Positions 1 to 5,017 of a DNA stretch of 5,876 nucleotides are shown in pieces. The notes under the pieces are model-generated. The model searched no databases. It was given only the letters and a program-made list of their open reading frames with translations, and had not been told where the DNA came from. The DNA is from Candidatus Nomurabacteria bacterium GW2011_GWF2_43_8 (GTDB lineage Bacteria; Patescibacteriota; Minisyncoccia; Phycocordibacterales; UBA9973): positions 1 to 5,876 of the forward strand of contig LCGX01000038.1 in the NCBI GenBank assembly GCA_001000035.1, given 5' to 3'. The position numbers and the translations under genes are program-made. Numbering within the stretch: the first letter of the stretch is position 1; each line of letters starts with the position of its first letter.

Positions 1-150
1 GGATAACCTCTGAAAGCATCTAAGAGGGAAGCCAGCTTTAAGATTAGGAATCGTTAAGAACCGTGAGAGATGATCACGTTGATAGGCTTTAAGTGTAAGC
101 GCAGTAATGCGTTGAGCTGAGAAGTACTAATGTTTCGATTCCTGTTAAGA
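1..150 (+). rRNA. 23S ribosomal RNA, 3' end (partial)
   Basis: This is the 3'-terminal part of a large-subunit rRNA gene that began before the window. Conserved 23S signatures are visible: the GGATAACC..TGAAAGCATCTAAG block near the start, then GTTGATAGGC, GTGTAAGCGCAG.AATGCGTTGAGCT and GTACTAATG near 126-132, in the same order as in E. coli 23S. The mature 3' end should lie about 20 bases after ACTAATG. It cannot be fixed exactly because the pairing 5' end of the gene is outside the window. A 5S region follows on the same strand, the usual 23S-5S order, so the two are probably co-transcribed. Confidence 0.95.
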
Positions 151-186
151 AATTTGGAAATCACATAAAAAATGTAAAATGCAAAG

Positions 187-209
187 TGTGCAAAGTTCGA
201 CTTTGCACA
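187..209 (+). other. Hairpin in the 23S-5S spacer
   Basis: Positions 187-196 (TGTGCAAAGT) are the exact complement of 200-209, giving a 10-bp stem with a 3-base loop. Flanking repeats of GCAAAG/TTGC (181-186 and 210-215) allow an imperfect extension. It lies in the spacer between 23S and the 5S region and is probably a processing or anti-termination structure in the rRNA precursor. It has no long T-tract right after it, so it does not look like a terminator. No tRNA is visible in the spacer. Confidence 0.6.
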
Positions 210-278
210 TTGCACAATAATTTTAATTAAACTGTTTGAACATTTTGTCTTGGTGATTTGTCGTAGCGGTCACACCTC

Positions 279-352
279 CCTCTTACAGAGGCTGTACACC
301 TTTCGCGCTTAACAGTGCTCAAGGTCTTGCAGAATGGGTCCCATCCCATTCT
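279..352 (+). other. Insertion 1 in the outer 5S (helix III/loop C)
   Basis: The inner 5S runs CACCTC directly into TTCCCATTCCG, while the outer copy has about 73 extra bases between these points. The insert looks structured. CCTCT/AGAGG is a short hairpin at its start (279-291). ACCTT/AAGGT encloses a small GCGC/GTGC hairpin in the middle. AGAATGGG (331-338) pairs perfectly with CCCATTCT (345-352) over 8 bp at its end. There is no open reading frame and no group I or II intron core in so short a piece. Expansion segments in 5S rRNA are known but rare; whether this one is retained or excised cannot be read from the sequence. Confidence 0.55.
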
Positions 353-392
353 TCACCCATTCCGAACAGAGAAGTTCAAATATTAAATGTTT

Positions 393-504
<112 letters not shown>

Positions 505-549
505 AAGTATTTAATTATAGAGCCGATGATAGTCCTGAGGGGTGAGAAG

Positions 550-632
550 CGAATACTTGGAGCTTCGCAAGGCCGGAGCGCGACGGCGCGAGGTGGGGTC
601 GCGAGCAAAGTCAGCAGACTTTGACTTGTGAC
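550..632 (+). other. Insertion 3 in the outer 5S (helix IV/V region)
   Basis: The outer 5S should run GAGGGGTGAGAA directly into AAAGTAGGCAG, as the inner copy does at the matching place, but about 83 G/C-rich bases intervene. They contain three clean hairpins: GCGAA (549-553) with TTCGC (564-568); CGCGAC (579-584) with GTCGCG (598-603); and CAAAGTC (606-612) with GACTTTG (617-623) around an AGCA loop. No reading frame or RNA family is recognised. The higher G+C than the flanks suggests a separate origin or selection for RNA structure. Confidence 0.5.
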
Positions 633-653
633 AAAGTAGGCAGTCGCCAGGAC

Positions 654-764
654 CAAGTACTTGATAAATAAGGTTATTTCATGAAAGATATACACATCTA
701 CTTGCTTTTACACTGGCGGCAGTATAGAATTAAATTGTTCGAAAGAACATTAAATGTATCGCTT
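654..764 (+). other. Spacer after the 5S region, no gene
   Basis: This A/T-rich stretch joins the 5S region to the terminator. I see no tRNA, no convincing gene and no repeat. The one structure is a small hairpin with a GAAA tetraloop (TGTTC 736-740 with GAACA 745-749). An ATG frame starting at 681 has no SD and runs through the terminator into the antisense of the nuclease gene, so I do not call it. Confidence 0.5.
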
Positions 765-796
765 GGGGGCTCCGAAAGGAGTCCCTTTGGCTTTTT
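765..796 (+). terminator. Intrinsic terminator of the rRNA unit
   Basis: GGGGCTCC (766-773) pairs with GGAGTCCC (778-785) over 8 bp, including one G-T, around a GAAA tetraloop. T-rich sequence follows (TTTGGCTTTTT, 786-796). It lies downstream of the 5S region and overlaps the end of the convergent nuclease gene, so it probably ends the rRNA transcript. The same stem may help end the minus-strand transcript, but the T-tract on that side is poor. Confidence 0.75.
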
Positions 797-1559
797 AGGC
801 CAATCGTTCAATTTTATTTTTAGTGCTTTGCGGTATTTCCTTAGGCCAACAAATGAATTCTCTTATCTTTTTGATTTCAAATATAGGTATTTTCGTAGCA
901 TTTAACTCAGAAGAAACTTCACGTGCAGTAGCAAAAAGGTATACATCTTTGTTATCTTCTTTTAATTGACATATAGGATCAGCAAAGTCACTGTCTCCAC
1001 TCCAAAGTATAAAGTTCTCTATACCATTTTTGTCGAAGTCTCTTAACATATCTCTTCCTATCTCAACATCAAAATTACACTTTTTCTCTTCTATATAAAA
1101 AATTCCTTGTTTGTTAAAATCAGCTAACCTAGAGTTTAAAAACTCTATGGTCTCTAAATTTAGTTTGGATAACAGTCCTTTATTTATAAAATTCTGAAGC
1201 AGTATAGGAGAATTTAGCGGGACACTTGTTGTGTCTATGGATATTTCCATTAACTTTACCGGCTTGGTTTTTTCTTCATACCCCATGTTTTTCGAATCTT
1301 GTATCCCAGCTTCTGATTTTTGATTTCCTTTTAGGGTTCCTTCATAAATTTTTACATTTTGTATTGTGTCAAATGAATCTAATAGTTGTTTCAATCTCTT
1401 TAAATGTATATGCCAACCTAGTCTATCTTGCCAATGAACTACATTCGACCAATCAATATAAACGTTACTTTTGTTAGAAAATATAATTTCTAGTTCCGCT
1501 ATAACTTCTGGGAAAAGTTCCGCTAATTTTTCTATTCTTGGGGTTGAAGGTTTAAACAT
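795..1559 (-). CDS. NYN domain (PIN-like) ribonuclease family protein
   Basis: The protein is predicted to be a metal-dependent RNase of the NYN/LabA-like (DUF88) group in the PIN-like superfamily. In the 254-residue version the N-terminal strand carries the first acidic residue (VYIDWSNV, Asp36). The second acidic site is KKCNFDVEIGRDML (Asp164, Asp170), and the third is the hallmark SGDSDF (Asp189, Asp191), followed by a typical C-terminal strand region (VYLFATA). These match the acidic active site of the family. The stretch between Asp36 and Asp164 is long for a minimal NYN domain, and residues about 80-140 look like an insert. I chose ATG 1559 because a TATAAT box (1567-1572) lies 7 bases upstream, giving a leaderless start; an in-frame GTG at 1577 would add six residues but contains that box. 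The gene is convergent with the rRNA operon and divergent from the next gene. The RNA target is unknown. Confidence 0.85.
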   Translation of the reverse strand: MFKPSTPRIEKLAELFPEVIAELEIIFSNKSNVYIDWSNVVHWQDRLGWHIHLKRLKQLLDSFDTIQNVKIYEGTLKGNQKSEAGIQDSKNMGYEEKTKPVKLMEISIDTTSVPLNSPILLQNFINKGLLSKLNLETIEFLNSRLADFNKQGIFYIEEKKCNFDVEIGRDMLRDFDKNGIENFILWSGDSDFADPICQLKEDNKDVYLFATAREVSSELNATKIPIFEIKKIREFICWPKEIPQSTKNKIERLA

Positions 1560-1566
1560 ACAAATC

Positions 1567-1597
1567 ATTATACACACGACCAGTCCCCTCGTGTAAA
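1567..1597 (-). promoter_or_regulatory. Promoter for the NYN nuclease gene (leaderless)
   Basis: On the minus strand a perfect -10 TATAAT (1572 to 1567) is preceded by TTTACA (1597 to 1592), a 5/6 match to the -35 consensus, at a long 19-base spacing. Only seven bases separate the -10 from the ATG at 1559, so transcription should start on or next to the start codon. Confidence 0.6.
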
Positions 1598-1598
1598 G

Positions 1599-1626
1599 TG
1601 GATAACTCTACTTTTTTTGCTATACT
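1599..1626 (+). promoter_or_regulatory. Promoter for the 1634 gene (leaderless), back to back with the nuclease promoter
   Basis: TATACT (1621-1626) is a 5/6 match to the -10 consensus and lies seven bases before the ATG at 1634. A weak -35 (TGGATA, 1599-1604) sits 16 bases upstream. There is no SD. The two divergent promoters share about 60 bases, so one regulator or local supercoiling could affect both directions. Confidence 0.5.
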
Positions 1627-1633
1627 TAAATAC

Positions 1634-2140
1634 ATGAAATTCTTTCTCGCGTCTTGCAAAAAATGGTTTTTGGCGCAAAAGCTTTGGTTGCGAGGCGGAA
1701 TAATCGGAGCTGTTGTTTGTGTTGCACTATTTCTTTTTTATACATTCATATTCTTTCCGATAATCAATAATCTTTACGAAGAAGATATTGAATCGTATGG
1801 AAGAACTCCAACATGGACGACAACTATACCTCTGCTGACTGGCCACTTGTTTGTGTTTTTTTCTCATGACTTAGCCCCCTCTAGTTTGTTGTGTAAGTCC
1901 ACTGAACCGATGTGTCTGCGGTGGGAATCTGCCGAATTAACGTCTAGTGGCGTGCCCATGGTGATAGATGGTCAAGTGGGCTATTGCGTTGATCAAGTTA
2001 TGGTTCCCGCAGAATCCTGCGCAGAATTATCAGAGCAAGTTGGTTTTTGGATGTTTGCATTATTACTCATTCTAATATATTTTGGCCTAGGAGCAGCGAT
2101 TGGTGGTTCTATGCAAAAGGGAAAGTTTAAAATAATATGA
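1634..2140 (+). CDS. Hypothetical membrane protein with a four-Cys exported loop
   Basis: I do not recognise this 168-residue protein. It has a short basic N-terminus, a strong transmembrane segment at about 21-45, a further hydrophobic stretch at about 64-77 that may dip into the membrane, and a C-terminal transmembrane segment at about 136-157 followed by a basic tail (QKGKFK). The loop at about 78-135 has four cysteines (87, 94, 118, 129), which could form two disulfides if exported. Both ends being basic suggests both are cytoplasmic with the loop outside. The start ATG 1634 is chosen over the in-frame GTG 1598 because the -10 box lies between them. The stop overlaps the next start (ATGA), so it is probably co-transcribed and translationally coupled with the S51 peptidase gene. 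Confidence 0.75.
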   Translation: MKFFLASCKKWFLAQKLWLRGGIIGAVVCVALFLFYTFIFFPIINNLYEEDIESYGRTPTWTTTIPLLTGHLFVFFSHDLAPSSLLCKSTEPMCLRWESAELTSSGVPMVIDGQVGYCVDQVMVPAESCAELSEQVGFWMFALLLILIYFGLGAAIGGSMQKGKFKII

Positions 2141-2799
2141 AACTCCTTCTTACATCCGGCGGAATAACGAATAAAAAAATTGCTGATGCGCTATTGGATT
2201 TAGTCGGTAAAAAAGCAGAAGAGATAAATATCGCCTTTATTCCGACAGCAGCAAATGCCAACAGGGACAATAAAATATATTTTATTGATAATCTATACCA
2301 GCTCAAACAGCAAAAATATAAAATGATAGACATTGTGGATATTTCTGCTTTGCCGAAATGGAATTGGCAACCACGACTGGAAGCTGCCGATGTGCTATTT
2401 TTCGAGGGCGGGGATTCTAGCCACTTAATGCGCTGGGTGGAAGAATCAGGGTTGAAAGAATTATTGCCGGAATTTTTAAAGACAAGGGTATGGGTGGGAG
2501 TTAGTGCAGGGAGCATTATCACAAATCCGACACTTGCCTCAAGTAATAAAGAAAAAGCCTTATCCTATAAAGAAAGATTTAGATATGAAGCAAAAAATGG
2601 ATTGGGGTTGGTTGATTTCTATTTCCGTCCACATCTGAATAATCCTGATCAGTCACATGCTAGTGAGAAAATTGTGAGAGAGACCGCAAAGACACTTCCG
2701 GGAGTTTTATATGCTCTCGATGACAAAATGGCGCTTAAAGTGGTAGATGACAAAGTGGAAATTGTCGGGGAGGGGGAATATCTCGTTTTAAATAAATAA
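2137..2799 (+). CDS. Peptidase S51 family protein (dipeptidase E-like)
   Basis: This is a 220-residue cytoplasmic serine peptidase homologue with a class I glutamine-amidotransferase-like fold, related to alpha-aspartyl dipeptidase PepE and cyanophycinase. Visible markers in order are the N-terminal strand MKLLLTSGGI, the IAFIPTAAN strand-turn, the glycine-rich FFEGGDSSHL (about 89-97), the nucleophile elbow GVSAGS with Ser123, and RPHLNNPD with His166, the expected catalytic histidine. Length is close to the 220-230 residues of PepE. A third catalytic residue cannot be assigned by eye. The substrate is unknown: PepE cleaves N-terminal aspartyl dipeptides, but many CPR homologues are uncharacterised. 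It overlaps the upstream membrane-protein gene by four bases, suggesting one transcript. No SD is evident, as expected with coupling. Confidence 0.88.
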   Translation: MKLLLTSGGITNKKIADALLDLVGKKAEEINIAFIPTAANANRDNKIYFIDNLYQLKQQKYKMIDIVDISALPKWNWQPRLEAADVLFFEGGDSSHLMRWVEESGLKELLPEFLKTRVWVGVSAGSIITNPTLASSNKEKALSYKERFRYEAKNGLGLVDFYFRPHLNNPDQSHASEKIVRETAKTLPGVLYALDDKMALKVVDDKVEIVGEGEYLVLNK

Positions 2800-2826
2800 C
2801 AATTATTATATAATTATAATGTTATT
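2795..2826 (+). promoter_or_regulatory. A/T-rich promoter-like palindrome before the DUF975 gene
   Basis: AATAACA (2795-2801) and TGTTATT (2820-2826) form a 7-bp inverted repeat around an A/T-only core. The core has two TATAAT boxes (2809-2814 and 2815-2820). Either could start a transcript with a leader of about 20 bases for the gene at 2847. No convincing -35 and no SD are seen. It could also be a weak end of the preceding gene. Confidence 0.35.
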
Positions 2827-2846
2827 AATTTAACAAAATAATTTTT

Positions 2847-3449
2847 ATGAAAAAGGAAAATAAATTGTTGATGCGGGAGGCGAGGGAGGCACTTTCGGGC
2901 AAGTGGGGGCTCGCGGTGGGGGTATGCTTGTTATATATGGTTATTTTGATTGTCGTCCGCGCTCCACATAAAGTTTTTGGGCCAATTTTGTCATTGCTCA
3001 TTTCTGGTCCCATGACGCTCGGCTTGGCGACGTTTTCTTTGACCTTGTCCCGCAGGCAAACGGCTTCGGTGTCTCAATTGTTTGCCGGTTTCAATGAATT
3101 TGTCAGGGCGCTTGTCGCTTATCTTTTGATGGTGTTATTTATTCTTCTGTGGTTTTTGCTTCTGATAGTGCCGGGCATCATTGCCGGGCTGGCGTATTCC
3201 CAGACTTTCTATATCTTGGCCGATGACAAATCTATAAAACCGCGCGAGGCAATCAGAAAAAGCAAGGCAATGATGTACGGCCACAAGAAAAAATTATTTT
3301 ACTTGGGCCTTCGGTTTTTGGGGTGGGTTCTGCTGTGCATTCTCTCGGCAGGAATCGGATTTCTGTGGCTCATCCCGTACATTCAGATAACTATGGCGAA
3401 ATTCTACGACGATATTTCCGGAAAAACTGTCGTGCCGAACCCGGCCTAA
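2847..3449 (+). CDS. DUF975-like integral membrane protein
   Basis: This 200-residue polytopic protein resembles the DUF975 family, whose function is not known. An N-terminal amphipathic LMREAREALSGKWG leads into hydrophobic segments at about 20-38, 44-68, 88-118 and 149-182. The region LAYSQTFYILADDKSIKPREAIRKSKAMMYGHKKKLF followed by GW..L..L..GIGFLWLIPYIQ..MAKFYDD is the typical conserved C-terminal half of that family. The cytoplasmic loop at about 126-148 is strongly basic. ATG 2847 is chosen because it keeps the full conserved N-terminus; an in-frame ATG eight codons later is possible. It may be read from its own A/T-rich promoter or from the peptidase transcript. GCCG/CGGC (3434-3445) at the stop codon is at best a weak terminator. 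Confidence 0.83.
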   Translation: MKKENKLLMREAREALSGKWGLAVGVCLLYMVILIVVRAPHKVFGPILSLLISGPMTLGLATFSLTLSRRQTASVSQLFAGFNEFVRALVAYLLMVLFILLWFLLLIVPGIIAGLAYSQTFYILADDKSIKPREAIRKSKAMMYGHKKKLFYLGLRFLGWVLLCILSAGIGFLWLIPYIQITMAKFYDDISGKTVVPNPA

Positions 3450-3488
3450 ATTTTGTGTTTGTAAGTTGTATATGGTAATTTGAATATG

Positions 3489-3496
3489 AAAGGAGG
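3489..3496 (+). promoter_or_regulatory. Strong Shine-Dalgarno site of the 35-codon gene
   Basis: AAAGGAGG lies four bases before ATG 3501. It is near-perfect anti-SD complementarity in a window where most larger genes lack any SD. This decides the start and is the main reason to believe the tiny frame. Confidence 0.7.
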
Positions 3497-3500
3497 CACC

Positions 3501-3608
3501 ATGATCACGGAGGCCTTGGTTCTGTACATCATCCTTCGGGTCGTGGCGCCCAAAAAAGCGGCACGACTCTTGGAATGGCTCCGACGTTTCGCAAGACGCC
3601 GGAACTAA
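3501..3608 (+). CDS. Small cationic hydrophobic protein, 35 aa
   Basis: I do not recognise this gene. ATG 3501 follows a strong SD, and the frame ends with TAA at 3606-3608. The peptide begins with a hydrophobic helix (EALVLYIILRVVA, about 4-16) and ends with a strongly basic amphipathic part (KKAARLLEWLRRFARRR), net charge about +8. It could be a membrane-associated small protein, a toxin-like peptide or an RNA-binding tail. The sequence also contains inverted repeats such as GTCGTG/CACGAC, so a structured-RNA role is an alternative. It is followed 50 bases later by another SD-led small gene, probably on the same transcript. No clear promoter is visible upstream. Confidence 0.5.
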   Translation: MITEALVLYIILRVVAPKKAARLLEWLRRFARRRN

Positions 3609-3658
3609 CCGATCCCGTTTCACTAAAGTGGTCTCGGAGAGGAGAAAGGAGAACACGA

Positions 3659-3799
3659 ATGGTTGAGACATTTTTCAGATTCGCACAGTTCGTGGCAATC
3701 GTCGTTCTCCCCACCGACACCGCCTATCACGTCAACTTCGCCCTCTTCTACATCGTCATGTCATGTAGAGGGGGAAAGGGGAGAACTTATAGGACGTAG
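3659..3799 (+). CDS. Small hydrophobic protein, 46 aa
   Basis: This unrecognised gene starts at ATG 3659, seven bases after AAAGGAG (3645-3651). An upstream in-frame ATG (3575) lies inside the preceding small gene and has no SD, so I reject it. The peptide has a hydrophobic segment FRFAQFVAIVVL (about 6-17), a polar turn (PTDTAYHVN), a second hydrophobic segment FALFYIVM (about 27-34), then a Cys36 and a basic tail (CRGGKGRTYRT). It could be a hairpin-shaped membrane peptide. Its 3' half overlaps a strong RNA hairpin (3704-3786), so the transcript may have a structural role as well. Codon third positions are rich in C, unlike the A/T-rich genes upstream. Confidence 0.45.
   Translation: MVETFFRFAQFVAIVVLPTDTAYHVNFALFYIVMSCRGGKGRTYRT
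3704..3786 (+). other. Strong nested stem-loop overlapping the 46-aa gene
   Basis: GTTCTCCCC (3704-3712) is the exact complement of GGGGAGAAC (3778-3786). Inside it, 3742-3753 pairs with 3763-3774 over 12 bp, including two G-U, around a nine-base loop. Two such stems nested within 83 bases are unlikely to be accidental and suggest a structured RNA, a translation-control element or a regulatory 3' end. It is not followed by a T-tract, so it is not a plain terminator. Confidence 0.45.
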
Positions 3800-3822
3800 A
3801 CCCGTGTGCGTAGCATCTTTTT

Positions 3823-3866
3823 GGACCCAGTTTTGTCCTTCGCGGGCACTGGGTCCGCGTTATTTT
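3823..3866 (+). terminator. Large hairpin after the 46-aa gene
   Basis: GGACCCAG (3823-3830) pairs exactly with CTGGGTCC (3849-3856), and the interior adds TGTCC/GGGCA around a TTCGC loop. The following GCGTTATTTT is a weak T-tract, so it may end or stabilise the small-gene transcript together with the next hairpin. Confidence 0.55.
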
Positions 3867-3868
3867 AG

Positions 3869-3889
3869 GCCTATTTATAGGCTTTTTTT
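3869..3889 (+). terminator. Intrinsic terminator
   Basis: GCCTA (3869-3873) pairs with TAGGC (3878-3882) around a TTTA loop and is directly followed by seven T (3883-3889). It sits just before the promoter of the 56-aa gene and separates the two small-gene units. Confidence 0.75.
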
Positions 3890-3893
3890 GTGC

Positions 3894-3923
3894 TTGACTT
3901 TTTGATATTTTGTGTGATATAAT
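3894..3923 (+). promoter_or_regulatory. Strong extended -10 promoter of the 56-aa gene
   Basis: TTGACT (3894-3899, 5/6 to consensus) and a perfect TATAAT (3918-3923) are 18 bases apart, with TG one base before the -10 (extended -10). The start of transcription should be near 3930, just ahead of the SD AAGGAGG (3931-3937). This is the best sigma-70-type promoter in the window. Confidence 0.8.
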
Positions 3924-3942
3924 GCAGTAGAAGGAGGTTCCC

Positions 3943-4113
3943 GTGGAGCCAGAAATGACCCCGGAGAAGTTTATGTACCTCGTAGTTTTCTCCATCTGTG
4001 TGGCCTTGTTGTTGGTGGCCGCAGGTGGAGAGGTTTGGGACCGGGTTGGTCCCAAACTCAAGAACTTGAAGGAGAGGTTTGACAGCAAGGTGTCGGACCT
4101 CCTGGACCTTTAG
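3943..4113 (+). CDS. Small single-pass membrane protein, 56 aa
   Basis: This unrecognised gene starts with GTG 3943, five bases after a perfect AAGGAGG, and ends at TAG 4111-4113. The protein has a short acidic N-terminus (MEPEMTPEK), one transmembrane helix at about 10-28 (residues YLVVFSICVALLLVAA), then a charged amphipathic helix (EVWDRVGPKLKNLKERFDSKVSDLLDL). The layout resembles small anchored proteins with a cytoplasmic or surface helix that could bind a partner, but no family is assigned. It has its own strong promoter and its own terminator, so it is a complete monocistronic unit, presumably well expressed. This is the best supported of the three small genes. Confidence 0.7.
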   Translation: MEPEMTPEKFMYLVVFSICVALLLVAAGGEVWDRVGPKLKNLKERFDSKVSDLLDL

Positions 4114-4136
4114 GCGCAGTCGCGCCGAATCATCAC

Positions 4137-4185
4137 GCAAGCTCGGGTCGTCCTGGAGAAACGACGCCGAGCTCGCACTGTTTTT
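4137..4185 (+). terminator. Intrinsic terminator of the 56-aa gene
   Basis: AGCTCGG (4140-4146) pairs with CCGAGCT (4167-4173), and GTCGT (4147-4151) with ACGAC (4161-4165), with a single bulged G. This gives a 12-bp stem followed shortly by TTTTT (4181-4185). A smaller GGCGC/GCGCC hairpin lies just before it, at about 4113-4126. Confidence 0.75.
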
Positions 4186-4199
4186 GGGCCATTTTTTGT

Positions 4200-4205
4200 G
4201 ATAAT
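4200..4205 (+). promoter_or_regulatory. -10 box of the surface-protein/rodA unit (probably leaderless)
   Basis: GATAAT (4200-4205, 5/6 to consensus) lies eight bases before ATG 4214. No SD precedes the ATG, so the mRNA probably starts at or very near the start codon. No convincing -35 is seen. Confidence 0.45.
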
Positions 4206-4213
4206 ATACCCTT

Positions 4214-5005
4214 ATGGCACTCATGACTTGGGCTCATAAACGGCAAACTTTTTATATTCTTATTCTTATTCTATTTGTTGCGGTACTCGGATTTTTAATA
4301 ATTTATCCTAAACTGAACAAACCGCCGACCTGTTCCGACGGCAAGCAAAACGGGCAAGAGACGGGCGTGGATTGCGGAGGAATTTGCGTCCGGGCCTGCC
4401 TTTCGCAGGTGGAGAACATTTCGGTTATTTGGGCGCGCGCCTTCAAAGTCGTGCCCGGCCGCTACAACGCCGTCGCCTATATTGTCAATAACAACAAAAA
4501 CACGGCGGTCCGGAAAATAAACTATAGATTCCGTTTCGCCGATGCGGACAATGTTTACATCGGCAAGCGCGAAGGCAGCACTTTCATCCCTCCCTCCGGC
4601 ACCTTCGCCGTTTTCGAGCCGGGAATCGATATCGGGAATTCCATTCCGGTTTATGTGAATTTTGAATTTACCCAGATGCCGGACTGGCTTTTGGTTCCCG
4701 AAGAAAAAATCAGCCAGCTCAAGGTCCTGGTTTCGGATATAAAACTCATGGACGAAACGACAAGCCCGCGACTTTCAGCCACCATCAAAAACAATTCGCT
4801 TTTCACCATTCCCGACGTTAACGTGATAGCAATCCTCTACGACGCGAGCGGGAACGCCATTTCCACCAGCCGCACCTACCTGAACCAAATGGCTCCGTTG
4901 CAGAATGCCGACATCAATTTTACCTGGCCGGAGCCGCTGCCAGGCGTCGTGGTCGCCAGAGAAATAATTCCGATGTTCGATGTTTTTTCTGCTAAATTGC
5001 AATAG
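4214..5005 (+). CDS. Membrane-anchored surface protein with CSDGxQNGxETGxDCGG motif
   Basis: This 263-residue protein has a basic N-terminus, one transmembrane or uncleaved signal-anchor helix at about 12-31, then a Cys-rich motif (Cys40, Cys54, Cys58, Cys62; SDGKQNGQETGVDCGG). That motif recurs in bacterial cell-surface proteins, and its cysteines probably form disulfides or bind metal. The rest (about 66-263) looks like two beta-sandwich units. The second (about 178-245: ATIKNNSLFTIPDVNVIAIL, then YDASGNAI) resembles FxLYD/LEA-like domains that follow a 'conserved Asn, tyrosine-Asp-glycine' pattern. No catalytic residues are visible, so a structural or binding role outside the membrane is likely. 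It precedes a rodA/ftsW gene by 12 bases, suggesting one transcript and a role in envelope growth. ATG 4214 is chosen from the -10 spacing; ATG 4223 is possible. Confidence 0.8.
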   Translation: MALMTWAHKRQTFYILILILFVAVLGFLIIYPKLNKPPTCSDGKQNGQETGVDCGGICVRACLSQVENISVIWARAFKVVPGRYNAVAYIVNNNKNTAVRKINYRFRFADADNVYIGKREGSTFIPPSGTFAVFEPGIDIGNSIPVYVNFEFTQMPDWLLVPEEKISQLKVLVSDIKLMDETTSPRLSATIKNNSLFTIPDVNVIAILYDASGNAISTSRTYLNQMAPLQNADINFTWPEPLPGVVVAREIIPMFDVFSAKLQ

Positions 5006-5017
5006 AATAGGTAAGTT

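Noticed and set aside
247..376. First 5S-like stretch as a separate, complete 5S gene
   Set aside because: It lacks the helix II 3' strand, helices IV-V and the 3' half of helix I, which are only found after the inner 5S.
737..748. GTTCGAAAGAAC as a possible tRNA T-arm
   Set aside because: No acceptor stem, anticodon arm or CCA end can be found around it; it is just a small GAAA-loop hairpin.
681..905. A 74-codon plus-strand frame after the 5S region
   Set aside because: It has no SD, runs through the rRNA terminator hairpin and then reads antisense to the NYN gene. The product looks like no protein family.
3756..4224. Minus-strand frames of 110 and 117 codons
   Set aside because: They lie antisense to a clear promoter, an SD-led small gene and two terminators, and have no SD or family resemblance.
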